A stretch of 47,481 bases of DNA, taken from NCBI GenBank assembly GCA_021817565.1, contig JAKAUP010000002.1, positions 1 through 47,481 of the forward strand. The letters are read 5' to 3'. Below the pieces are notes generated by a model. That model ran no database searches. It was not told where the DNA came from and saw nothing but the letters and a program-made list of their open reading frames with translations. Position numbers and translations under genes: made by a program. The stretch's first letter is position 1; every line of letters starts with the position of its first letter. This stretch comes from Microcaldota archaeon (GTDB lineage: Archaea; Micrarchaeota; Micrarchaeia; Micrarchaeales; Micrarchaeaceae). Below are positions 39,726 through 47,481 of the stretch, one piece after another.

Positions 39726-40462
39726 ACGGCAGCGAGAATGAAAAGAAAAAAATACAGATAAGCATCTACAGGACAGATGGGAAGAGCGGAGAGTACAAGG
39801 ATTACGAGGTGCCGCTGGAAGAAGGGATGGTGGTGCTGGATGCGGTAAGATACGTGCAGGAGCATATTGACACCACGCTGGCGATAAGATGGAACTGCAA
39901 GGCCGCAAGATGCGGATCCTGCGCTGCTGAGATAAACAACATGCCGAAACTGATGTGCAAGACAAGGATAGACTCTATAAACGGGAAGATACGTGTTGCG
40001 CCTATGGGCGCATTCAGGGGAGTGGCGGATCTGGTGACGGACGTAAGCGAGAATTACCTTATAAACAGGCAGATACCTGAGTTCAGCCCGAAGGAGGCAA
40101 AAAGCCCATGGGTAATAAAGCAGATGGATGTTGAACGCACAAAGGAATTCAGGAAGTGCATAGAGTGCTTCTTATGTCAGGATGTATGCCATGTGATAAG
40201 GGAGCACAAAGCTGGATATGTGGGGCCTAGGCATATAGTCAAGGCTGCATCACTGGACATGCACCCAATGGATAATCTTGATAGATCGGAATTCCTTAAC
40301 AAGGAGGCGGGTTTGGGATATTGCAACATAACCAAATGCTGCCAGGACGTATGTCCAGAAGGGATAAAGATAACTGACAACGCAATCATACAAGAAAAGG
40401 AGAGGGCTGTGGACAGGTTCTATGACCCGCTCTTTTGGGTTAGGAGAAAGAAGAAGGGATAG
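39722..40462 (+). CDS. sdhB: succinate dehydrogenase iron-sulfur subunit
   Basis: This 246-residue protein has the three cluster sites in order: a plant-type [2Fe-2S] site (CKAARCGSC...C), a [4Fe-4S] site (CIECFLCQDVC) and a [3Fe-4S]-type site (CNITKCCQDVCPEGI). It passes electrons from FAD to quinone through the membrane anchor. Start ATGA overlaps the sdhA stop. The next gene starts 1 nt after its stop. Confidence 0.96.
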   Translation: MNGSENEKKKIQISIYRTDGKSGEYKDYEVPLEEGMVVLDAVRYVQEHIDTTLAIRWNCKAARCGSCAAEINNMPKLMCKTRIDSINGKIRVAPMGAFRGVADLVTDVSENYLINRQIPEFSPKEAKSPWVIKQMDVERTKEFRKCIECFLCQDVCHVIREHKAGYVGPRHIVKAASLDMHPMDNLDRSEFLNKEAGLGYCNITKCCQDVCPEGIKITDNAIIQEKERAVDRFYDPLFWVRRKKKG

Positions 40463-40463
40463 G

Positions 40464-41195
40464 ATGGATTTCGGACGGGAGAGAAACGGGGTAGAGGATG
40501 CATACCAGAAGAAAAGGCATATACTGCCAATGGAGATTACAGAGCCCAACCCTAGGCTATGGATATTCATAATACTCATTGGCATTGCGATATACCTGAT
40601 GATTATTTTCCCGGTGAAGAGCTTCGATGGCTATGTTGACCCGTTCTATGCACCGACCATACTCATACTTCCGATAGTCGGACTTTTCAGGATAACCTGC
40701 TATGCGTACAGGAAGGATTACCACAGGCATATTTTTAAGCATCCGATTGCGTGCACTGTTGGCTCCAGACAGGATTCCGCTTCGCGTATGTATACTGGGG
40801 AGACCGGGCTCTTCAGGCTGGAAAACCTGCACAGGTATTTCCTTTATGCATCGATATTAATACTCCCGTTTTTTTATTATGACATATACAAAGCTGTAGC
40901 GTATAACAGTGCGCTGACCTTTGCCGCTTTGCTGCTTGCGATCAACACGGCAATAGTCACAGTATACCTGTTCTCATGCCATGCGTTCAGGCACCTGACT
41001 GGAGGAAGGGTTGACTGTTATGGGTGCAAATTCGCAGGAAAGAGAAGGAAAAGTTACTTCGACTTCCAGTCGTATTTCAATGCGCACCACGAGCAGCTCG
41101 CATGGGTAAGCCTGCTCATGTTCATACTTGTAGACCTTTACCTCAGGGCGCTCAGTGCCGGTCTGCCAGTAAACTTTACGATCTTGCATTTATAG
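40464..41195 (+). CDS. SDH-associated polytopic membrane protein, probable quinone/haem anchor
   Basis: This 243-residue protein has about five transmembrane helices: WIFIILIGIAIYLMIIF, PTILILPIVGLF, RYFLYASILILPFFYY, TFAALLLAINTAIVTVYLF and WVSLLMFILVDLYLRAL. Its position, 1 nt after sdhB, makes it the likely SDH anchor, but it lacks the classical three-helix SdhC/SdhD layout. Several His residues sit at helix edges (YHRHIFKH, NLHRYF, SCHAFRHL, NAHHEQ) and could bind haem. A Cys pair (CYGC) follows helix 4. ATG 40464 has aagggatagg upstream. It may belong to a conserved family found next to sdhAB in some bacteria and archaea, which I recall but cannot name. Confidence 0.7.
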   Translation: MDFGRERNGVEDAYQKKRHILPMEITEPNPRLWIFIILIGIAIYLMIIFPVKSFDGYVDPFYAPTILILPIVGLFRITCYAYRKDYHRHIFKHPIACTVGSRQDSASRMYTGETGLFRLENLHRYFLYASILILPFFYYDIYKAVAYNSALTFAALLLAINTAIVTVYLFSCHAFRHLTGGRVDCYGCKFAGKRRKSYFDFQSYFNAHHEQLAWVSLLMFILVDLYLRALSAGLPVNFTILHL

Positions 41196-41202
41196 TGGTA
41201 TC

Positions 41203-41373
41203 ATGAGTATAATCCCAAAAAGAATGAAACTTCCGATGTTCATGCTGGGGCTTGGAATAATAGATGCGGCAGGTCTTGCATACAAGTATGGGTTACTGGC
41301 CGTGCATGAAGAGGTTGTATGGCCGTTACTTATTGGAGCAGCCATACTTTTTGCCTCGATAATTATACCATGA
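41203..41373 (+). CDS. 56-residue membrane protein at the end of the sdh operon
   Basis: It is a short protein (MSIIPKRMKLPMFMLGLG...) with two hydrophobic segments, about residues 11-30 and 38-55, separated by a short loop containing HEE. It starts 7 nt after the polytopic anchor gene with agtggtat before the ATG, on the same strand, and the codons look like those of the neighbours. Position and size suggest a second anchor subunit of SDH. I do not recognise a family. It is easily missed because of its size. Confidence 0.6.
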   Translation: MSIIPKRMKLPMFMLGLGIIDAAGLAYKYGLLAVHEEVVWPLLIGAAILFASIIIP

Positions 41374-41390
41374 AAAGGTACGCCCATCCA

Positions 41391-41406
41391 CCGAAAGGTA
41401 TTTATA
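41391..41406 (+). promoter_or_regulatory. BRE/TATA-like promoter upstream of EF-1A
   Basis: ccgaaa followed by tatttata is a good archaeal promoter pattern. It would leave a leader of about 100 nt before EF-1A. A second candidate (tttaaac, about 41481) lies nearer the gene, giving a leader of about 20 nt. Both lie in the 155-bp gap, which holds no gene. Confidence 0.4.
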
Positions 41407-41528
41407 ACTATTGAACCACTTCTTATCGTATCTTTTTAGACGTATTAGAGAGAGAAAGAGAGGAAGGGATACGGTATAGATTTAAACTTTAATAGTTTTG
41501 CTAAGCAATTATATTTATGGTGAGATAA

Positions 41529-42794
41529 ATGGCAGACAAACCACACATGAATCTGATCTTCATTGGTCATGTAGACCATGGAAAATCAACCACTGTAGGA
41601 AGGCTCCTGTTTGAAACGGGAGTTATAACGCAGAGAGACATAGACAGGTACAAGGAGATAGCGCAGCAGACAAACAGGGCAACTTTCGAGTTCGCATTCG
41701 TTATGGACAGCCTCAAGGAGGAACAGGAAAGAGGTATAACAATAGACATTGCGCACAAGGACTTCGAGACCTCAAAGTACTATTTCACAATCATAGACGC
41801 GCCAGGCCACAGGGACTTCGTAAAGAACATGATAACAGGTGCAAGCCAGGCCGACGCTGCCGTGTTGGTAGTAAGCGCAATAGATGGAGTGCAGGCCCAG
41901 ACAAGGGAGCATGCAATACTCGCAAACGTGCTTGGGATAAAGCAGATGATAATAGGAGTCAACAAGATGGACGCAGCAAAGTACGAGCAGCAGAAGTTTG
42001 ATGAGGCAAAGAAGGCCGCAACAGACCTTTTGAAGTCGCTTGGCGTCAAAACAGACAGCATGCCAGTCATACCTTACTCGGCTTACAAGGGAGACAATGT
42101 TGCAAAGAAGTCGGAGAATATGACATGGTACACAGGCCCAACGCTTCTTGATGCGCTCAACAACCTAGTTGCGCCGCCAAAGCCCACAGACAAACCGCTC
42201 AGGCTTCCGATACAGGACGTTTACAGCGTGTCTGGATTCGGCACAGTTCCTGTCGGACGTGTAGAAACTGGGATAATGAAACCTGGAGACATGGTTACGA
42301 TAATGCCGAGCAACAAGAAGGCCGAGGTAAAGAGCATAGAGATGCACCACAAGCAGCTCAAGGAAGCACAGCCGGGAGACAACGTTGGCTTCAACATAAA
42401 GGGAGTTGAGAGGAAAGACATAAAGAGAGGAGATGTGATAGGTCCTGCATCAAATCCGCCATCGGTCGTTTCAGAGTTCACTGCACAGCTGATAGTGCTC
42501 CACCACCAGAACGTGATAGCAAGAGGTTACACGCCCGTATTCCACATACACACGGCGCAGATAGCCTGCACCATAGTGGACATACTTGAGAAGAAGGATC
42601 CGAAGACCGGCCAGACGCTCGAGAAGAACCCTGAGACAATAAAGACAGGTGACATAGCGATAGTGAAGATAAAGCCGACAAAGCCGCTTTCTGCGGAGAG
42701 ATACAGTGAGTTTCCGCAGTTGGGAAGGTTCGCCATACGTGATATGGGAGAGACTGTAGGCGCAGGCGTGATACTGGAGATAGTAAAGGCGTAA
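41529..42794 (+). CDS. tuf: translation elongation factor EF-1 alpha
   Basis: This 421-residue GTPase has G1 GHVDHGKST, the switch-2 region [12 protein letters not shown] specificity and the archaeal/eukaryotic insert pattern ([19 protein letters not shown]). It delivers aminoacyl-tRNA to the ribosome. A strong ribosome-binding site (ggtgag) precedes the ATG. It is followed after 4 nt by the uS10 gene, the usual archaeal pairing. Confidence 0.98.
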   Translation: MADKPHMNLIFIGHVDHGKSTTVGRLLFETGVITQRDIDRYKEIAQQTNRATFEFAFVMDSLKEEQERGITIDIAHKDFETSKYYFTIIDAPGHRDFVKNMITGASQADAAVLVVSAIDGVQAQTREHAILANVLGIKQMIIGVNKMDAAKYEQQKFDEAKKAATDLLKSLGVKTDSMPVIPYSAYKGDNVAKKSENMTWYTGPTLLDALNNLVAPPKPTDKPLRLPIQDVYSVSGFGTVPVGRVETGIMKPGDMVTIMPSNKKAEVKSIEMHHKQLKEAQPGDNVGFNIKGVERKDIKRGDVIGPASNPPSVVSEFTAQLIVLHHQNVIARGYTPVFHIHTAQIACTIVDILEKKDPKTGQTLEKNPETIKTGDIAIVKIKPTKPLSAERYSEFPQLGRFAIRDMGETVGAGVILEIVKA

Positions 42795-42798
42795 TTGC

Positions 42799-43104
42799 AT
42801 GACAATCGCAAGGATAAAGCTATCGAGCATGTCCCATAAGGACGCTGACGCGATAATGAGCCAGATAAAGAGCATAGCTTCTTCCTTGGACGTAAAAGTA
42901 GCTGGCCCGATACCCTTCCCCACAAAGGTGATAACGCAGACGACAAGAAAGGCGCCTGCCGGGGAAGGAAGCCATACCTACGAAAGATGGCAAATGCGCA
43001 TATACAAGCGGATGATACAGCTGAATGCGAACGAGCAGATACTCAGGCAGATAATGAGGATAACAGTCCCTGATACAGTACAGATAGAGATAAGCATAAG
43101 CTGA
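42799..43104 (+). CDS. rpsJ: small ribosomal subunit protein uS10
   Basis: This 101-residue protein contains ARIKLSSMSHKDADAI, GPIPFPTKVITQTTRKAPAGEGSHTYERWQMRIYKR and the closing PDTVQIEIS. These are the complete uS10 landmarks, including the loop that reaches the 30S head. It lies 4 nt after EF-1A in the same operon. Confidence 0.98.
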   Translation: MTIARIKLSSMSHKDADAIMSQIKSIASSLDVKVAGPIPFPTKVITQTTRKAPAGEGSHTYERWQMRIYKRMIQLNANEQILRQIMRITVPDTVQIEISIS

Positions 43105-43123
43105 ATGCTATAGCTCAAAGGAA

Positions 43124-43423
43124 ATGCCAATGGTTGACAAGAATGATGTTTTAGAGGCGCTGCGGGGCTGCAAAGACCCTGAGCTTGACCAGGACATAGT
43201 AAGCATAGGCCTCATATACGGAATAGACGTAAAGGATAATGAGAGCGTTTATGTCAAGCTTACAATGACCTCGCCAATGTGCCCGGTCACTTCACTTATA
43301 CTTGCGGATGCGCAACTGAGGCTTGAAGCTATAAGCGGAGTAAAGAAGGTTGACGTTGAGCTCGTATGGGATCCATTGTGGAGTCCTGAGATGATGGACG
43401 AAGAGCTCAAATACAGGCTCTGA
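43124..43423 (+). CDS. MIP18/DUF59-family iron-sulfur assembly protein (SufT-like)
   Basis: This 99-residue protein has the DUF59 pattern: KDPELDQDIVSIGLIYGIDV, VKLTMTSPMCPVTSLI with the conserved Cys, and VELVWDPLWSPEMMDEE. Members help to mature Fe-S proteins. Here it could serve SdhB and other cluster proteins. It starts 19 nt after uS10; ATG 43124 and ATG 43130 are both plausible. Confidence 0.9.
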   Translation: MPMVDKNDVLEALRGCKDPELDQDIVSIGLIYGIDVKDNESVYVKLTMTSPMCPVTSLILADAQLRLEAISGVKKVDVELVWDPLWSPEMMDEELKYRL

Positions 43424-43430
43424 CTCATTT

Positions 43431-43991
43431 TCAGTATATAATATCTTCGTCGGCCCTCTTGTATTTGATGAGCTCTGATTCTTCAAACCAGAGACTTATC
43501 TCCGACTCCGCGCTGGACTTGTCCTCTGACGCATGTATGATGTTCTTGAGGGGACGGTCAAGCGAATCGGCCAATGCATAAGAATCGGTAGAGAGCGATC
43601 CGCGTATTGATGAAGGGTCTGCGCTTCTGGGTTCTGTACTGCCGACAATTTTCCTTACAGCGAATATCGATTCGTTTCCCTCTATTACCATGCACACGAC
43701 AGGTCCCGAAGAGAGGTAATCGATGAGACGGGCCCTTACCTTGCTGCCCAGCTCAACTTCCGACTCTTTTGGGGTAATCCCTTTCGCCTCGTACGCCTTC
43801 TTCGCCTTTGCGCCTACGCTTCTCAGCCAATCCTCGCTGTCTGTGTAATGCTTCGCTACAAGCTCCCTGCCAGGCACTACCATCTTTATCCCAGATACCT
43901 TAAGGCCGGCGGATTCAAACCTTGCTATCACGCGTCCTATGAGTGCTCTTCTTACCCCGTCCGGCTTTATGAGTACCAATGTCCTTTCCAT
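43431..43991 (-). CDS. ndk: nucleoside diphosphate kinase
   Basis: This 186-residue protein begins MERTLVLIKPDGVRRALIGRV. The active-site His is in KNIIHASEDKSSAESEI. It is longer than the usual 150 residues because of an insertion around AKAKKAYEAKGITPKESEVELG and a charged C-terminal tail, as in several archaeal Ndk proteins. It exchanges gamma phosphates between NTPs and NDPs. The frame remains open upstream across the start of aIF5B, but the family N-terminus begins at ATG 43991. A TATA box ctatataaaag lies 25-35 nt upstream. Confidence 0.95.
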   Translation of the reverse strand: MERTLVLIKPDGVRRALIGRVIARFESAGLKVSGIKMVVPGRELVAKHYTDSEDWLRSVGAKAKKAYEAKGITPKESEVELGSKVRARLIDYLSSGPVVCMVIEGNESIFAVRKIVGSTEPRSADPSSIRGSLSTDSYALADSLDRPLKNIIHASEDKSSAESEISLWFEESELIKYKRADEDIIY

Positions 43992-44014
43992 AAAAATCAC
44001 TATGCGCAAGCGCG

Positions 44015-44027
44015 CTCTTTTATATAG
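44015..44027 (-). promoter_or_regulatory. TATA box of ndk
   Basis: Read on the minus strand, ctatataaaagag is centred 30 nt before the ndk ATG. This predicts a very short leader. The plus-strand promoter for aIF5B is probably the adjacent agatatatag at about 44034-44043. Confidence 0.5.
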
Positions 44028-44109
44028 TTGGAAAGATATATAGATTTTTAGAGGTAAAACGTGCTTTGTGCAACCGCAGCAATACTGCTCATTACGGACC
44101 CGGGATTTG

Positions 44110-45879
44110 ATGATAAGGCAACCTATAATTAGCGTTTTAGGCCATGTGGACCATGGAAAGACAACATTACTGGACAGGATTAGGAGTACTGCGATAGCAT
44201 CGAAGGAAGCGGGAGGGATAACCCAACACATAGGCGCAAGCGAGGTTCCGATACAGGTAATCAACAGCATATGCGACTGTCTCCCGAAGTTCGATAAACA
44301 AGCATTGAAGATACCAGGGTTGCTCTTCATAGATACGCCGGGACACGAGGCGTTCACAAACCTGAGAAGAAGAGGGGGGAGCATAGCTGACCTTGCGATA
44401 CTTGTTGTTGATGTGAATGATGGGATGCAGCCACAGACAGCGGAAGCGATAGAGATACTGAAAGATTACAAGACGCCGTTCATAGTCGCCGCTAACAAGA
44501 TAGACGTAGTGAGTGGATGGAGGGATGTGAAGAGCGCGAGCATAACTGAGACGCTGAAACAGCAGGATAAAGAAACAGTAGACAACATAAAATCTAGGAT
44601 ATTTGAACTCATAGGACAGATAAGCAGGTATGGGTTACAGTCAAACTTGTTCAATGAGATAACTGATTTCCAGAAGGAGATAGCGATTGTGCCGATATCT
44701 GCACAGAAAGGGAATGGGATAGCAGAGCTGCTAATGCTTGTGGCTGGTCTCTCCCAGCGTTTCCTAGAGATGAAGTTGAATATAGATACGGATAGGCCGG
44801 CACGTGGGGGCATATTGGAAAGGAAGGAAGTAAGGGGTCTTGGAACCGTTATAGATGTGATATTATACGATGGGACGCTCCATATCAACGATACCATAGC
44901 CTTCGCAAATGAGAATGAGGAGGTTAGTACAGCAAGGATAAAGGCGCTGCTAAAGCCGAAGGCGCTTGGAGAGATGAGGGATGCGCAGAGTGAGTTTGTT
45001 TCAGTAGAGAGCGCAAGTGCTGCGGCTGGAGTGAGGATAAGCGCGGTTGGGTTGGGAGATGCGCTTGTGGGCTCAACCGTTATAGACTCGACAGAGCCAG
45101 ACTTCATAAACAAGATAAAAGCTGAGATAACCGGACTGTTCAAGACAGAAAAATCCGGACCGGTGCTCAAGGCAGATTCGATAGGTGGGATAGAGGCGCT
45201 TTCGAAGATATTTGAGAATGAGAAGATACCGATAAGTAAGAAGGGAATAGGAAATGTGAACAAGAGGGATATAATGGATGCTTTCTCAATGAACGCCACA
45301 AGCCAAGCATTCGCAACAGTGCTCGCTTTCAATGTGGCGGTCGATGCGGATGCTAGATCTACGGCAGAGACAAATGGCGTGGTGATATTAGAGAGCAAGA
45401 TAATATATGAGATAGTGGACAGATACAAGGAAAGGGTTGCGGAGGTAGATAAGGAAAAGAAGGATGCGGCCATGGGTAGGATGATAATGCCCGCGATGGT
45501 TCGCACGCTACCGAACTCATGCTTCAGGATATCGCATCCGGCAATATTCGGAGTGGAGGTTATTGCTGGAACGATAAAGCCAGGCCTTCCGATAATAAAC
45601 GCAGATGGGGAAAGCGTAGGAAGGATAAAGGGGATACAGAATGACAAATCGTCCCTTCAAGAGGCAAAGAAGGGGGAACAGGTTGCGATATCCATGGATG
45701 AACCGACGTATGGCAGGCAGGTAAAGGAGAATGAGGAGCTGTACACGAGGGTAAGATTACAGGATTCATTCCTATTGATGGGCGAGTTCTCAAACCTGAT
45801 AGGGGAAGACGAGCGCAAGGCGCTGCAGAAGATAATCGAGATAAGAAAGAGAAGCAGGGAGAATACAGAAATTTTATGA
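44110..45879 (+). CDS. infB: translation initiation factor aIF5B (IF-2 homologue)
   Basis: This 589-residue GTPase starts MIRQPIISVLGHVDHGKTT. It has the G2 region GGITQHIGA, DTPGHEAF and AANKID, followed by domain II, a long alpha/beta domain III and domain IV (RISHPAIFGVEVIAGTIKPG). It promotes ribosomal subunit joining. The ATG at 44110 puts the G1 motif at its usual position; an ATG 42 nt upstream gives 14 non-conserved residues. No intein is seen. It is divergent from ndk. Confidence 0.97.
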   Translation: MIRQPIISVLGHVDHGKTTLLDRIRSTAIASKEAGGITQHIGASEVPIQVINSICDCLPKFDKQALKIPGLLFIDTPGHEAFTNLRRRGGSIADLAILVVDVNDGMQPQTAEAIEILKDYKTPFIVAANKIDVVSGWRDVKSASITETLKQQDKETVDNIKSRIFELIGQISRYGLQSNLFNEITDFQKEIAIVPISAQKGNGIAELLMLVAGLSQRFLEMKLNIDTDRPARGGILERKEVRGLGTVIDVILYDGTLHINDTIAFANENEEVSTARIKALLKPKALGEMRDAQSEFVSVESASAAAGVRISAVGLGDALVGSTVIDSTEPDFINKIKAEITGLFKTEKSGPVLKADSIGGIEALSKIFENEKIPISKKGIGNVNKRDIMDAFSMNATSQAFATVLAFNVAVDADARSTAETNGVVILESKIIYEIVDRYKERVAEVDKEKKDAAMGRMIMPAMVRTLPNSCFRISHPAIFGVEVIAGTIKPGLPIINADGESVGRIKGIQNDKSSLQEAKKGEQVAISMDEPTYGRQVKENEELYTRVRLQDSFLLMGEFSNLIGEDERKALQKIIEIRKRSRENTEIL

Positions 45880-45895
45880 AGATAAAAATCTGATT

Positions 45896-45921
45896 CTGTT
45901 ATCTTTTTATTCTTTATTTTT
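45896..45921 (+). terminator. T-rich stretch after aIF5B
   Basis: A run with many T residues (gttatctttttattctttattttta) begins about 16 nt after the aIF5B stop and may terminate that transcript. Part of it could instead be the upstream promoter region of the AdoMet synthetase gene 20 nt later. Confidence 0.3.
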
Positions 45922-45940
45922 ACCCATTATCTTGATTCAA

Positions 45941-47140
45941 ATGAAGAGCATAAGGATAAGAGAGGATAGGTCATTGCCGTTAAGCAGGCAGGAAGTGGAG
46001 TACGTTGAAAGGAAGGGAATAGGGCACCCGGACAGCCTGATAGACGGAATAATGGAAAGGGTAAGCATGGAGCTATCAGAGCAGTATCTTGATACCGCGG
46101 GTATGGTATTGCACCACAATGTTGATAAGGGGCTGATAATAGGAGGAAGCTCTGAGGCAAGATTCGGATACGGAAAGATAACAAGGCCGATAGAGGTTAT
46201 ACTGACCGGCAGAGCAACAAGATCCTATCAAGGAATTGATATACCGATTGACGAGATAGCGATAAAAGCGGCGAGAGATTACTTAAAGGAAAAGACCAGA
46301 TTTCTCGACATAGACAAGGAGGTTATATTCCAGTCAAAGATTGTGAGCGGTTCGGAAGACCTTAAGGATGTGTTCGAGAGATTAAGCGATGTTCCATTGG
46401 CAAACGATACGTCGTTCGGCATAGGATTTGCGCCGCTTACTGAGACGGAGAGGTTGACGCTTGAAACGGAGAGATTCCTTAACAGCGCTGCATACAAGGA
46501 GAAGATAAGCGCTGTTGGAGAGGACATAAAGGTAATGGGTGTTAGGGATGGAAAGAAAATAACGCTTACAGTTGCGATAGCGTTTGTTGCGCAGCATGTA
46601 AAGAGCATGAATAGATCGGAAAGCTATAAGGAGACGATAAAGAAGGATGTAATAAAACTGGCGGAAAGGATAACTGATAACGGGATAGAAGTTTTCATAA
46701 ACAATGCGGATTCCGCAAAGACGAAAAAGGTTTACCTTACAAAGTCAGGTCTAAGCTGCGAGGCGGGAGACGATGGTTCTGTGGGGAGAGGAAACAGGCC
46801 CAATGGCCTTATCACGCCTTTCAGGAACATGAGCCTGGAAGCTGCGGCAGGAAAGAACCCGTTCAACCATATAGGCAAAATATACGGGGTATTATCAAAC
46901 GAGATAGCAATAGATGCTGTTAGATTATACCCGGACATAGAGGAGTGTACAGTATCGATAGTATCACAAATAGGAAGGCCGATAAACGACCCGAAGCACA
47001 TGGACATAAAGATAAAGATGAGGGAGGGAAAGAGGGCGGATCAGGTAGCGGTAAAGGTACAGAGGCTGGGAGAGGAAGCGCTGGACAACATATCATTCCT
47101 GACAAGGGAAATCATATCCGGAAAGCACCAGATGTTCTAA
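45941..47140 (+). CDS. mat: archaeal S-adenosylmethionine synthetase
   Basis: This 399-residue protein belongs to the archaeal AdoMet synthetase family, which is distant from bacterial MetK. Landmarks are VERKGIGHPDSLIDG with catalytic His/Asp, LHHNVDKGLIIGGSSEARFGYG, and the C-terminal GRGNRPNGLITPFRNMSLEAAAGKNPFNHIGKIYG. It makes AdoMet from ATP and methionine. ATG 45941 (MKSIRIRED) is chosen; an in-frame TTG at 45932 would add three residues. Confidence 0.97.
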   Translation: MKSIRIREDRSLPLSRQEVEYVERKGIGHPDSLIDGIMERVSMELSEQYLDTAGMVLHHNVDKGLIIGGSSEARFGYGKITRPIEVILTGRATRSYQGIDIPIDEIAIKAARDYLKEKTRFLDIDKEVIFQSKIVSGSEDLKDVFERLSDVPLANDTSFGIGFAPLTETERLTLETERFLNSAAYKEKISAVGEDIKVMGVRDGKKITLTVAIAFVAQHVKSMNRSESYKETIKKDVIKLAERITDNGIEVFINNADSAKTKKVYLTKSGLSCEAGDDGSVGRGNRPNGLITPFRNMSLEAAAGKNPFNHIGKIYGVLSNEIAIDAVRLYPDIEECTVSIVSQIGRPINDPKHMDIKIKMREGKRADQVAVKVQRLGEEALDNISFLTREIISGKHQMF

Positions 47141-47148
47141 GCAGAGGG

Positions 47149-47481
47149 TTATTGCAGTATTTTGCACTGGCCGGAACTGCCCGTACATGTGGTAGTGGTT
47201 GATGTTGTCGCTTTAGTAGTAGTTGATGTTGTACTATGGAAGTTAGACGGCGCAACGGCGACTCCTGAAGGTGCGCCGCCGAGCCCGATGTAACCGATCA
47301 CGTTGCCTGTTTCTCCATTGTTGGTCAAACTTATTATTCCGAGTTCTGGCGTTGCGCCGTTGGAGTTCTCGCAATCTGCAACATAAGCGCTCGTTCCGCT
47401 GTTCAGCACTGCGATGTCGCAGCTGTAATAGCCGGATGATATTGTGGCAACCTTGCTACTTGTCGATGTCTGTATGACACT
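47149..47481 (-). CDS. surface protein with beta-propeller-like repeat and Thr-rich tail, C-terminal part
   Basis: The gene runs off the right edge, and 110 codons of its 3' end are visible. They include YYSCDIAVLNSGTSAYVADCEN and GNVIGYIGLGGAPSGVAVAP, resembling the strand pattern of YVTN/NHL-type beta-propeller repeats. A Thr/Ser-rich stretch (STTSTTTKATTSTTTT) and a final Cys pair follow. Such tails often act as glycosylated stalks on archaeal surface proteins. It converges on the AdoMet synthetase gene, 8 nt away. The N-terminus is outside the window. Confidence 0.65.
   Translation of the reverse strand, partial: SVIQTSTSSKVATISSGYYSCDIAVLNSGTSAYVADCENSNGATPELGIISLTNNGETGNVIGYIGLGGAPSGVAVAPSNFHSTTSTTTKATTSTTTTCTGSSGQCKILQ

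Noticed and set aside
43992-44384. Upstream extension of ndk by 131 codons
   Set aside because: The family N-terminus (MERTLVLIKPDG) begins at 43991 with a TATA box just before it; the extension is antisense to the aIF5B start.
44466-45647. 393-codon open frame antisense to aIF5B
   Set aside because: It lies wholly inside a well-conserved gene; the Ser/Ile/Phe-rich product has no recognisable domain, as expected from the opposite strand of this codon bias.

Overview
This window looks like a chromosomal segment of a small-genome archaeon, most probably a Micrarchaeota (ARMAN-2 / Candidatus Micrarchaeum-like) member of the DPANN group. The domain is clear from split RNA polymerase subunits (B''/B' and A'/A''), an archaeal histone, Sm-like protein, EF-1A, aIF5B, archaeal-type DNA ligase and archaeal AdoMet synthetase, and from TATA-type promoters and tRNA introns with bulge-helix-bulge folds. 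The closer placement is inference. It rests on class III signal-peptide proteins with a Y-G-W-A-I core, a bd oxidase and an SDH/fumarase-like/malic enzyme set in an otherwise minimal, tightly packed genome.

Layout. 1-7.0 kb: the start of a class III signal-peptide surface protein leaving the left edge, an M1 aminopeptidase, a membrane glycosyltransferase, the HtpX protease, a pyrimidine-dimer glycosylase, an M16 peptidase and tRNA-Arg. 7.2-9.8 kb: cytochrome bd oxidase (cydA, cydB) preceded by an overlapping small membrane gene. 9.8-12.7 kb: intron-containing tRNA-Ile, AMMECR1, RNase HI, a TPR-AAA ATPase and tRNA-His with a T-loop intron. 12.7-19.1 kb: a winged-helix regulator divergent from a ten-gene type IV pilus operon (ATPase, two GspF-type membrane proteins, seven small pilin or pilin-like proteins). 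19.1-24.2 kb: DNA ligase, a 1053-residue membrane-anchored beta-helix protein and tRNA-Thr. 24.3-25.6 kb: parvulin, histone and a GNAT acetyltransferase. 25.7-33.1 kb: rpoH-rpoB''-rpoB'-rpoA'-rpoA'' and an Sm-like gene. 33.1-35.2 kb: two tandem LamG surface proteins and tRNA-Ala with a second T-loop intron. 35.3-41.4 kb: malic enzyme and a fumarase/aspartase-family lyase, divergent from sdhA-sdhB-membrane anchor-56-residue protein. 41.5-47.1 kb: EF-1A, uS10, a MIP18-family protein, Ndk, aIF5B and AdoMet synthetase. A surface protein with a Thr-rich tail leaves the right edge.

How it fits together. The SDH/lyase/malic enzyme block could interconvert succinate, fumarate, malate and pyruvate and pass electrons to quinone. 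The bd oxidase could then use quinol to reduce oxygen, giving a short aerobic chain. The pilus operon and the class III signal-peptide LamG and beta-helix proteins are probably the cell-surface equipment. The rest is core information processing.

The least expected signals are in the tRNAs. Four of the five carry short introns. Two of these (His and Ala) lie in the T-loop at position 59/60 with perfect bulge-helix-bulge geometry. Other points are a 22-bp perfect palindrome in the pilus promoter next to a divergent winged-helix gene, an SDH anchor pair unlike classical SdhC/SdhD, and a lyase gene whose conserved N-terminus lies upstream of any standard start codon. No CRISPR array, insertion sequence or rRNA was seen, and no gene-free stretch exceeds about 300 bases.
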